Origin: Rhodanobacteraceae bacterium
GTDB lineage: Bacteria > Pseudomonadota > Gammaproteobacteria > Xanthomonadales > Rhodanobacteraceae
Assembly: GCA_012270595.1 (NCBI GenBank)
Contig: JAAXIA010000130.1
Span: 1-7,251, forward strand
Length of the DNA stretch: 7,251 nt
Direction: 5' to 3'
Under the pieces are notes generated by a model that did not search any database, was not told the DNA's origin, and saw nothing but the letters and a program-made list of their open reading frames with translations. Positions 1 through 6,093 of this stretch are shown here, in pieces (position 1 is the stretch's first letter; every line of letters starts with the position of its first letter). Both the position numbers and the translations under genes were made by a program.

Positions 1-591
1 TTCGTCACCAAGCGCGGGGATTGTCGCGGTGCACACGCCAGGATTAGCTGGACCCAGGTGGAGACGGGTTCGGCTATTACCTGGAAATACCCCTCCGTGC
101 TGCTTCGCGGAGAGCACTCAGTCGGTGAGTTTCATTCCGTGGCCTTGACCCATCATTTTCAGCAAGCCGACACCGGCACCAAAATGATTCATATTGGGCG
201 CAACACACGGTCGAAGATTATTTCCAAAGGCATCAGCGCCGGTCACAGCAGTAATAGTTACCGCGGCCTGGTCAAGGTAGAAAAAAACGCCACTGGTGCA
301 CGCAACCACACTCGCTGCGATTCGCTGCTCATTGGCAAAAAGTGCGCGGCACACACCTTCCCGTATATGGAAGTGAAAAACGCCGGAGCGATCATCGAAC
401 ACGAAGCCACTACGTCGAAAATCTCCGATGCCCAATTGTTCTATTGCCAAAGTCGAGGCATCGGCGAGGAAGATGCGGTGTCGATGATCGTTGACGGTTT
501 TTGCAAACAGGTCTTCCGCGAATTGCCGATGGAATTTGCGGTGGAAGCCAAAAAACTGCTGGAAGTGAGCCTGGAAGGAGCCATCGGATAA
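1..591 (+). CDS. sufB: SufB, Fe-S cluster scaffold subunit (C-terminal 196 residues, 5' truncated by window)
   Basis: SufB is the scaffold subunit of the cytosolic SufBC2D complex; it receives persulfide sulfur and holds the nascent iron-sulfur cluster. Frame 1 is open from the first base ([10 protein letters not shown]...) to the TAA at 589-591, so the gene begins upstream of the window. The text matches the SufB beta-helix and C-terminal helical domain: [60 protein letters not shown] and the ending LEGAIG. Assuming collinearity with E. coli SufB, the functionally important Cys405 falls at 316-318 (RCDS), and His433 and Glu434 at 400-405 (EHEA). Both spacings agree, and the implied full length is about 495 residues, the same as E. 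coli. sufC follows after an unusually wide gap of 93 bp. Identification is secure; only the N-terminal part is unseen. Confidence 0.97.
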   Translation, partial: FVTKRGDCRGAHARISWTQVETGSAITWKYPSVLLRGEHSVGEFHSVALTHHFQQADTGTKMIHIGRNTRSKIISKGISAGHSSNSYRGLVKVEKNATGARNHTRCDSLLIGKKCAAHTFPYMEVKNAGAIIEHEATTSKISDAQLFYCQSRGIGEEDAVSMIVDGFCKQVFRELPMEFAVEAKKLLEVSLEGAIG

Positions 592-684
592 GGCGCAAGC
601 AAGCTTTAACGGCCCGGTGCCCTTACGCCAGCTTTTTACGCCCGGGTAACGCCCGAACACGAAAGATAATGAGTTCAATCAATC

Positions 685-1452
685 ATGCTGAAAATCGAAA
701 ACCTGTATGTCCGCGTTGAAGGTAGGGACGTGCTCAAGGGTCTTAATCTCACCTTAGGCGCAGGTGAAGTCCACGCCATCATGGGACCCAATGGTGCGGG
801 GAAATCCACGCTGGGACACGTGCTGTCAGGGCGCGAAGGCTATGAGGTGCGCGCAGGTTCAGTCCGTTTCGAGGGCAAGGATCTACTGGCAATGGAGCCA
901 GAAGCTCGCGCTACCGCAGGCGTCTTTCTAGCCCTTCAATATCCGGTAGAAATTCCCGGGGTGAACAATACCTATTTTCTGCGTACTGCGCTCAACGCGC
1001 AGCGCAAGGCCCGTGGCCAGCCCGATTTAAACTCGGTGCAGTTTTTAAAACTGGTACGCGAAAAACTAAAAATCATGCAGATCGATGATGAGTTACTGCA
1101 TCGTTGCGTCAATGAAGGTTTTTCCGGCGGAGAAAAGAAACGTAACGAGATTTTCCAGATGGCATTACTTGAGCCAAAACTGGCCATCCTCGATGAAGTC
1201 GATTCGGGTCTGGATATAGACGCCCTAAGGCAAGTCGCCGAAGGTGTCAACGCACTGCGCTCGACGCAGCGTGGGTTCCTTCTAGTGACGCATTACCAGC
1301 GCCTGCTCGACTACATTGAGCCTGATTATGTCCACGTACTGGCTGACGGACACATCGCCTTAAGTGGTGACAAAACACTGGCGCACAAGCTGGAAGCAGA
1401 AGGCTACGCCTGGCTAAACGAACAGCCACCCATGCACCGGGCCAGGGCATGA
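685..1452 (+). CDS. sufC: SufC, ABC-type ATPase of the SUF complex
   Basis: SufC is the cytosolic ABC ATPase that binds SufB and SufD and drives conformational change during cluster assembly; it is not a transporter subunit. The 255-residue protein has family-typical length and all ABC motifs: Walker A GPNGAGKST at 34-42, Q-loop Gln85 in LALQYPVEIPG, signature SGGEKKR at 147-153, Walker B LAILDE at 166-171 with catalytic Glu171, D-loop SGLD at 174-177 and switch His203 in VTHYQRLL. GVNNTYFLRTALN and the extended signature EGFSGGEKKRNEIFQM are specific to SufC among ABC ATPases. The start fits the family N-terminus (MLKIENLYV), although no good Shine-Dalgarno sequence precedes it. The stop overlaps the sufD start as ATGA, implying translational coupling. 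Confidence 0.98.
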   Translation: MLKIENLYVRVEGRDVLKGLNLTLGAGEVHAIMGPNGAGKSTLGHVLSGREGYEVRAGSVRFEGKDLLAMEPEARATAGVFLALQYPVEIPGVNNTYFLRTALNAQRKARGQPDLNSVQFLKLVREKLKIMQIDDELLHRCVNEGFSGGEKKRNEIFQMALLEPKLAILDEVDSGLDIDALRQVAEGVNALRSTQRGFLLVTHYQRLLDYIEPDYVHVLADGHIALSGDKTLAHKLEAEGYAWLNEQPPMHRARA

Positions 1453-2753
1453 GTGCCCCTATTTCGCCTTTCGTCAGCGCGGCTCTGGCAGCGCCACTGC
1501 CACCCAGCTCCTTAAGCTGGCTGAACGATGCGCGGCGTGACAACCTGAACCACTTCGCCAGAATTGGCCTGCCTGATACGCGCGTGGAAGCGTGGAAATA
1601 CACCTCGTTACGCGCTCTGGCACGACGTCACTTTATCCAGGGTGACGGGCAAGCCGACCAGCGCGTTATTGATGCACCTTTACTTACCTTTGCCGGTCTG
1701 GAAGGTCCCCAGCTGACATTTGTTAACGGCTTGTTTCGCGCTGATTTGTCCCATCTTTCAAACTTGCCTGCGGGACTGACCCTGCAACCGCTCTCGCAAG
1801 CACTCGTTGCTGGTAATAGCCAAGCTCTACACTTTGCCCTGTCACGTCGCTACGATACGCGCGTCGAGGCCTTCGCCAGCCTCAACGCGGCATACGCTAC
1901 CGATGGCGTGGTGCTGCGCGCCGCCGCCGGAGTGAAAGTGGCGATGCCGATACAACTGGTTTTCGTCAGTGCCAAAGCCGAAGATGAACTCTTATGGCAT
2001 GCCCGAAACGTCATTGTACTGGGGGATCATGCCGAACTTACATTGATTGAGCGTCATGTTGGCCAGGGTGGAGCACGTCAGCTTGGCACACTGGGTAGTG
2101 AATTATTGCTAAATGATTGCAGTAAGTTGCAACATGTTCTAGTGCAGGATGCCGCCCCCGAAACAAGCCTGATCCAGCATCACAACATGTGTCTTGGCAG
2201 GCAGGCGCAACACCATCTGCATGTGCTGCAACTAGGCGGCGCCCTGGTGCATCATATGCTACAGGCAAAACTTGAGGGTGAACGTGCGCACCTGGATACT
2301 CGCGGCGTCTTCGTACCTCAGCGACGTCAACACATCGATACCCAGCTCACTATTCATCATCAGGCAGCCAGAAGTGTTTCTAGTGCAAGGTGGCACGGCG
2401 TGGCCGATGGTCGCGGGCGTGGAGTGTTCCGTGGTGCCATCAAGGTGGCCCCCGGTGCAGACGGCAGCGATGCCAGCCTCTACAACAAAAATCTGCTACT
2501 GTCCCCTGATGCTGAGATTGATACCAGGCCGGAGCTGGAAATTTACGCTGACGAGGTGCAGGCCGCGCATGGTGCCACCGTGGGTGATCTCGACGAAAAC
2601 ACCCTGTTTTACCTGCGTTCACGTGGCATCCACCGTGATCAGGCCCGCGGCCTGCTGACGACAGCGTTTTGTCATGTCGTGCTCGACGACCTTCCCGACA
2701 AGGGCCTGCGCGAGCAGCTTTGCGCTCTGTTATCGGCGAGGCTGGCACCATGA
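1449..2753 (+). CDS. sufD: SufD, Fe-S cluster assembly protein
   Basis: SufD pairs with SufB in the SufBC2D complex, supports iron acquisition and forms the SufB-SufD interface where the cluster is built. The protein has 434 residues, close to the usual SufD length. The N-terminal helical region carries the SufD signature VEAWKYTSL (46-54), the middle is beta-helix-like, and the C-terminus reads DEVQAAHGATVGDLDENTLF followed by YLRSRGI, a segment shared with SufB. His374 (2568-2570) corresponds to the functionally important His360 of E. coli SufD. The nearby E. coli Cys358 is Ala here, so that Cys is not needed in this lineage. The start overlaps the sufC stop (ATGA) and the stop overlaps the sufS start (ATGA). 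The nearest purine run, AGGG, lies too close to the ATG to be a normal ribosome binding site, so translation probably depends on coupling. Confidence 0.96.
   Translation: MSAPISPFVSAALAAPLPPSSLSWLNDARRDNLNHFARIGLPDTRVEAWKYTSLRALARRHFIQGDGQADQRVIDAPLLTFAGLEGPQLTFVNGLFRADLSHLSNLPAGLTLQPLSQALVAGNSQALHFALSRRYDTRVEAFASLNAAYATDGVVLRAAAGVKVAMPIQLVFVSAKAEDELLWHARNVIVLGDHAELTLIERHVGQGGARQLGTLGSELLLNDCSKLQHVLVQDAAPETSLIQHHNMCLGRQAQHHLHVLQLGGALVHHMLQAKLEGERAHLDTRGVFVPQRRQHIDTQLTIHHQAARSVSSARWHGVADGRGRGVFRGAIKVAPGADGSDASLYNKNLLLSPDAEIDTRPELEIYADEVQAAHGATVGDLDENTLFYLRSRGIHRDQARGLLTTAFCHVVLDDLPDKGLREQLCALLSARLAP
2738..2741 (+). promoter_or_regulatory. Ribosome binding site supporting the sufS start at 2750
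   Basis: GAGG lies 8 nt before the ATG at 2750, inside the end of sufD. It supports the coupled ATGA start of sufS over the longer in-frame start at 2669, which would extend 85 bp into sufD with a low-similarity tail. Confidence 0.6.
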
Positions 2754-4069
2754 GTTCGACCCAGCCCTCCACACTATCACCCCCGTGCGAAATGCATGCC
2801 ATGCAGGCCACAGAGAAAAATTACCCGCTTGCTGGCAAGCACGGCGGCTCCAAGCTTGATCTTGCCCGTATTCGCAGCGATTTTCCGTTACTTTCGCGGC
2901 ACGCTCATAGCAAGGCGCTGGTGTATTTTGATAATGCCAATACTAGCCAAAAACCACGTCAGGTGATTGCGGCAGTCGATATGCATTATCGCGAACGCAA
3001 TGCCAACGTAAGTCGTTCAATTTACCAACTCGGCGAGGAAGCGACCAACGCCTACGAAGCTGCGCGCGATGCCCTGGCGCGTTTCATCCATGCGCCATCA
3101 CGCCAGGAAGTTGTTCTCACCACCGGAGCCACGCAGTCGATCAACCTGGTTGCTTATAGCTACGCGCTACCCCGTCTACAAGCAGGTGATGCCATACTCA
3201 CCACCGTTATGGAGCATCACGCCAACATTGTACCCTGGCAACTGGTGGCCTCACGCAGTGGTGCTACCGTGAAAGCGGCACCGATCAGTGCGCGCGGTGA
3301 ATTGATGGTGGAAGCATTCCTGGATTTACTCACCCCAGAAGTAAAACTGGCCTGCCTTAGTCATGTCTCCAACGTGCTGGGTACCGTCAACCCGGTCAGT
3401 GATATTGCCAGGGAATGCCGTCGCCGCAGAATCCCATTGCTGGTAGACGGTTCACAAGCGGCACCGCATCGACCGATAGACGTGCAGGTATTGGGTTGCG
3501 ACTTCTATGTGCTCACCGGTCACAAAATGCTCGCACCCACCGCTACCGGCTTGCTGTGGGCAAAGAAGGAATATCTCGACGCGATGCCGCCCTTTTTTGG
3601 TGGCGGGGACATGATTCACACAGTGAGTTTTTCCGGTACCAGCTTCGCTCCACCGCCCCATAAGTTCGAGGCCGGCACCCCAAATGTTGCCGGTTTCGCT
3701 GCCGTGCCTGCTGCCATCGACTACTACCATGGACTAGGCTTTGATGCTATCCGTACACACGAACGTGCGCTGCTTGACCACATCACGACTGGGTTGCGCC
3801 AGATCCCCGGCCTGCACATCTTTGGCGAAACTGCCGATAAGGAGCCAGTCATCTCTTTCGTTCTGGATGGGGTTCAGGCATCGGATATGGCCACCCTGCT
3901 TGACCTGGAGGGTGTGGCAGTGCGTTCAGGTCACCACTGCGCGCATCCGCTCATGCAGTTCTACGGCGTCTCGGCGGCGCTACGCGCCTCACTGGCGTTT
4001 TACAACACCCACGAAGAGATAGATACTTTCCTGGCTGCGCTCGTCAAAGTACGACGGTTACTGGCCTGA
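2750..4069 (+). CDS. sufS: SufS, PLP-dependent cysteine desulfurase (group II)
   Basis: SufS converts L-cysteine to alanine and keeps the sulfur as a persulfide for delivery to SufBCD. From the coupled ATG it has 439 residues, about 33 more than E. coli SufS, the extra being a low-complexity N-terminal stretch before LDLARIRSDFPLL. Key residues align with E. coli at a constant offset of 33: His156 (E. coli His123, in MEHHANIVPWQ) stacking on PLP, Asp233 in LVDGSQAAPH, Lys259 in TGHKM as PLP Schiff base (E. coli Lys226), Cys397 in RSGHHCAHPLM as persulfide carrier (E. coli Cys364), and Arg412 in LRASLAFYNTHEE for the substrate carboxylate (E. coli Arg379). Oddity: residues 88-92 read SRSIY where E. 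coli has HRGIH. Group II desulfurases normally need SufE or SufU; neither is encoded in the window. IscS is excluded by the RSGHHC active-site loop. Confidence 0.96.
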   Translation: MSSTQPSTLSPPCEMHAMQATEKNYPLAGKHGGSKLDLARIRSDFPLLSRHAHSKALVYFDNANTSQKPRQVIAAVDMHYRERNANVSRSIYQLGEEATNAYEAARDALARFIHAPSRQEVVLTTGATQSINLVAYSYALPRLQAGDAILTTVMEHHANIVPWQLVASRSGATVKAAPISARGELMVEAFLDLLTPEVKLACLSHVSNVLGTVNPVSDIARECRRRRIPLLVDGSQAAPHRPIDVQVLGCDFYVLTGHKMLAPTATGLLWAKKEYLDAMPPFFGGGDMIHTVSFSGTSFAPPPHKFEAGTPNVAGFAAVPAAIDYYHGLGFDAIRTHERALLDHITTGLRQIPGLHIFGETADKEPVISFVLDGVQASDMATLLDLEGVAVRSGHHCAHPLMQFYGVSAALRASLAFYNTHEEIDTFLAALVKVRRLLA

Positions 4070-4075
4070 CGTACA

Positions 4076-4101
4076 ACGTTTCCAGTGCACGTTTCCAGTG
4101 C
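4076..4101 (+). repeat. Perfect 13-bp tandem duplication after sufS
   Basis: ACGTTTCCAGTGC occurs twice back to back (4076-4088 and 4089-4101), starting 7 bases after the sufS stop. A TATAAG hexamer follows at 4106-4111. It may be a simple slippage duplication or a tandem operator site; nothing in the sequence decides this. Confidence 0.85.
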
Positions 4102-4185
4102 AAGATATAAGGACCGCCAGAAAGCGCCAGATCCGTCTTCATGTGGCGTGCACCACAGGCCCTTTTACCATCATAGTGGATTCCA

Positions 4186-5097
4186 ATGCTTTTTTTCTTA
4201 CCCGCTCTGATCCGTATCCCTCTGGTCGTACTATTGCTTATACTGAACGTGGTGGTACATATACTGCCGCTGTTCGTGCTGGCCCTGATTAAATTCCTGC
4301 TGCCACTGGCGGAGTTTCGTCGCCTATGCTCGCGCGGACTGGCACTGATCGCGGAAAACTATGCCAGTGTGAACAATGCGATGTTTATTTTGTTCACGCG
4401 AACGCGTTGGCATATTGCAGGCATGGAGTCAATTTTGTTCCGCCATAATAGTTACCTGATTTTGTGTAACCATCAAAGTTGGGTAGACATACCGGTACTG
4501 CTGAAACTATTTAACCGGCGCGTTCCCTTTCTGCGTTTTTTCATCAAACAACAATTAAAGTGGGTACCACTGCTAGGGCTTGCCTGGTGGGCGCTGGATT
4601 TTCCGTTCATGAAGCGCTATTCCCGCGCCACGCTGGCCCGCCGCCCCGAGCTTAGGGGGCGTGACCGCGAATCGACGCGCCGCGCCTGTGCGAAGTTCAA
4701 ACACATACCGGTGACAGTGGTAAACTTCGCTGAAGGAACGCGTTTCACCCAAGCCAAGCACGACGCACAAGGCTCACCTTATCACCACCTGTTGCGCGCG
4801 CGCGCAGGCGGTCTGGCGTCTTCGTTCGATGCCATGGGCAATAGCCTGCATGCCATTTTGGACGTCACCATCGTCTATGCAGACGGAGCGCCCAGTATGG
4901 CGGACCTGCTTGCCGGTCGCATCCGCGATATCCGCGTGCATGTGCATGAACGCTCCATTGAAGCCTCGCTCTATGGCGACTACGAAAACGATAAATTCTT
5001 CCGCAAGCACTTTTGTAACTGGGTCAACGCGCTTTGGCGGTCGAAGGGTGCCAAGATTGAGCACATGCTTGCAACGCCTACAGCCAAGCTAGAATGA
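4186..5097 (+). CDS. YihG-type membrane-bound lysophospholipid acyltransferase (PlsC-like)
   Basis: Members of the PlsC/LPLAT family transfer fatty acyl groups to lysophospholipids at the inner membrane. The 303-residue protein resembles E. coli YihG (about 310 residues) throughout. A hydrophobic N-terminal segment (about 4-41) should anchor it in the membrane. Motif I is NHQSWVD with the catalytic HX4D pair His96 and Asp101; the block from FIKQQLKWVPLLG to FMKRYSRA (119-148) is typical of YihG and its relatives; motif III is FAEGTRF (181-187); the C-terminus has YGDYENDKFFRKHFCNWVN. A weak Shine-Dalgarno AGTGGA (4175-4180) lies 5 nt before the ATG. The gene is 116 bp after sufS, is not coupled to it, and has no evident link to Fe-S assembly. 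Its exact acyl acceptor cannot be read from sequence; YihG or a general LPLAT are both possible labels. Confidence 0.9.
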   Translation: MLFFLPALIRIPLVVLLLILNVVVHILPLFVLALIKFLLPLAEFRRLCSRGLALIAENYASVNNAMFILFTRTRWHIAGMESILFRHNSYLILCNHQSWVDIPVLLKLFNRRVPFLRFFIKQQLKWVPLLGLAWWALDFPFMKRYSRATLARRPELRGRDRESTRRACAKFKHIPVTVVNFAEGTRFTQAKHDAQGSPYHHLLRARAGGLASSFDAMGNSLHAILDVTIVYADGAPSMADLLAGRIRDIRVHVHERSIEASLYGDYENDKFFRKHFCNWVNALWRSKGAKIEHMLATPTAKLE

Positions 5098-5107
5098 GGG
5101 AACAACA

Positions 5108-5127
5108 GGGCAGGAAGAGTCCTGCCC
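5108..5127 (+). terminator. Perfect 8-bp-stem hairpin between the acyltransferase and GNAT-like genes (possible terminator or attenuator)
   Basis: GGGCAGGA (5108-5115), a 4-nt loop AGAG and TCCTGCCC (5120-5127) form a perfect GC-rich stem starting 11 bases after the acyltransferase stop. No T-tract follows, so it is not a standard factor-independent terminator. It may act as a partial terminator, RNA-processing site or 3'-end stabiliser. The structure is seen directly; the role is inference. Confidence 0.45.
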
Positions 5128-5167
5128 GAGATGCGATGGCCGCCGCCGTCTAACACTGGATGCGCAA

Positions 5168-5608
5168 ATGTTTCCAGATAACTTTTCTCTTGTTTTTCGC
5201 ACGGTCACCACGACTGATGTGTCAGCTGTGGTGACATGGATGAACTCGGCTTACCGTGACGACTTCGTGCGGCGCTGCTGGCCCACTGAGACAGATTTTT
5301 TTGGTAGTGGGCACACCGATGCCAAGCAAGTGCGCGTACTCCTCACACAAACGGGTAGCCTGACTCAACTTGCCGTATACCAGGTGCGTTTGCTTGCCAG
5401 TTGCCATATGGAAAAATCAGACCAGCACTGGCAATGCCGATACTGGTCGATGAAAGTAATTGCCAAGCGTAAGGAACTGATCACCTGGTATGAGCGTCGG
5501 GGTTACTGCCGTACCGGTTGTTATCAGCCATTTTCCTATAATGATGCTGGGATAGGGCTTTGCGAGGAGCTTCGTTTTGAGCTACTGCACAAGGATTTGC
5601 TGCCATGA
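5168..5608 (+). CDS. GNAT-like protein lacking the acetyl-CoA-binding core (probably degenerate)
   Basis: The 146-residue product looks like a GNAT N-acetyltransferase with the middle missing. The N-terminal part fits the fold (LVFRTVTTTDVSAVVTWMNS then AYRDDF, residues 8-33; WPTETDFF; LLASCHMEKSD to residue 85), and the end has the usual C-terminal signature MKVIAKRKELITWYERRGY (95-113) followed by RTG and PFSY. Between them a normal GNAT has strand beta4, the pyrophosphate-binding loop of motif A (Q/R-x-x-G-x-G/A) and helix alpha3. Here HMEKSD passes directly to QHWQCRYWSMKV, so about 30-35 residues appear absent around nt 5420-5440. The frame is intact, so this is either an in-frame deletion or a divergent non-catalytic form. 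Its stop overlaps the ferredoxin start (ATGA), which may select for keeping the frame open. GNAT genes beside Rieske genes are known at suf loci of Xanthomonas-like bacteria (recalled). Only a weak GGA precedes the ATG. Confidence 0.72.
   Translation: MFPDNFSLVFRTVTTTDVSAVVTWMNSAYRDDFVRRCWPTETDFFGSGHTDAKQVRVLLTQTGSLTQLAVYQVRLLASCHMEKSDQHWQCRYWSMKVIAKRKELITWYERRGYCRTGCYQPFSYNDAGIGLCEELRFELLHKDLLP
5591..5595 (+). promoter_or_regulatory. Ribosome binding site of the Rieske ferredoxin gene
   Basis: AAGGA lies 9 nt before the ATG at 5605, within the last codons of the upstream gene. It is one of the better Shine-Dalgarno matches in the window and would let the ferredoxin be translated even if coupling is weak. 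Confidence 0.55.
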
Positions 5609-5931
5609 GCCTGGAGCGGGAAGGTTGGATATACGTAGCTAATCGCAATGCGCTGTTATCTGGCGAGTTCCGTGTTGTTTACGACGGCGACACACCGATA
5701 GCGGTCTATAACATCGACGGCAGTCTTTATGCCATTGAAGATGTCTGTAGCCACGACGGTGGTGATCTGGCCGGTGGTGCAGTCTACGGTTTTGAAGTGG
5801 AGTGCCCGCGCCACGGTGCCCGCTTCGATGTGCGTACTGGTGCCGTCACCATGCCACCGGCCTGTGTGCCGATTGCCTGTTTCCCAGTGCGTGAGCACGA
5901 CGGTGCCATTTGGACCCGTGATGATCGTTAA
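5605..5931 (+). CDS. Small Rieske-type 2Fe-2S ferredoxin
   Basis: This 108-residue soluble protein consists of one Rieske domain binding a 2Fe-2S cluster through two Cys and two His. The first ligand pair is Cys48 and His50 in CSHDGGDLAGG; the second is Cys67 and His70 in CPRHGARFDVRTG. The surrounding strands (FRVVYDGDTPIAVYNIDG, LYAIEDV) and the ending IWTRDDR fit the ferredoxin subunits of the non-heme iron oxygenase group. There is no signal peptide or membrane anchor, so it is cytosolic and not a bc1-complex Rieske protein. No oxygenase or reductase subunit is next to it; its position downstream of sufBCDS suggests a redox partner or client of the SUF system (inference). It overlaps the GNAT-like gene by ATGA. 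The C-X-H and C-X2-H pattern makes the assignment firm; the physiological partner is unknown. Confidence 0.93.
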   Translation: MSLEREGWIYVANRNALLSGEFRVVYDGDTPIAVYNIDGSLYAIEDVCSHDGGDLAGGAVYGFEVECPRHGARFDVRTGAVTMPPACVPIACFPVREHDGAIWTRDDR

Positions 5932-6093
5932 TGTGGCCTTTCATACGCTCTGCACTTTCTTGCAGCAGCGACATGTAATACCTATCCTGACCGAGTCGTC
6001 GCCAGGTGGTAACGGTAATAGCGGCTTCAACGCTGTACCATTGCGTGGAAAGCCTGATATTTACCTTGTAACCAAATAACTGAGTAACCGACC

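Noticed and set aside
118..678. A 186-residue open frame on the - strand opposite sufB.
   Set aside because: It lies wholly antisense to a strongly conserved gene plus its spacer, and its translation shows no recognisable domain. It is a codon-usage shadow.
2669..2749. A longer in-frame start for sufS at 2669, adding 27 residues.
   Set aside because: It would overlap sufD by 85 bp. The ATG at 2750 has a GAGG at 8 nt and forms the same ATGA overlap used at the other junctions.
5931..5978. A 15-codon ORF starting at the TAATG that overlaps the Rieske stop.
   Set aside because: It is too short to support, has no family signature, and TAATG overlaps arise often by chance.
6007..6040. An imperfect hairpin in the gap before purH (TGGTA with TACCA, inner AGCG with CGCT).
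   Set aside because: The stems are short, the internal loop is lopsided and no T-tract follows; this is near what chance gives.
6029..6048. An ACGC...GCGT arrangement before purH, considered as a PurR operator.
   Set aside because: The half-sites are 17 bp end to end instead of 16 and the inner bases do not match the PurR consensus.
5729..6079. A 116-residue + strand frame spanning the Rieske gene and the following gap.
   Set aside because: It is mostly an out-of-frame reading of the Rieske ferredoxin, with no recognisable motif in the part that extends into the gap.
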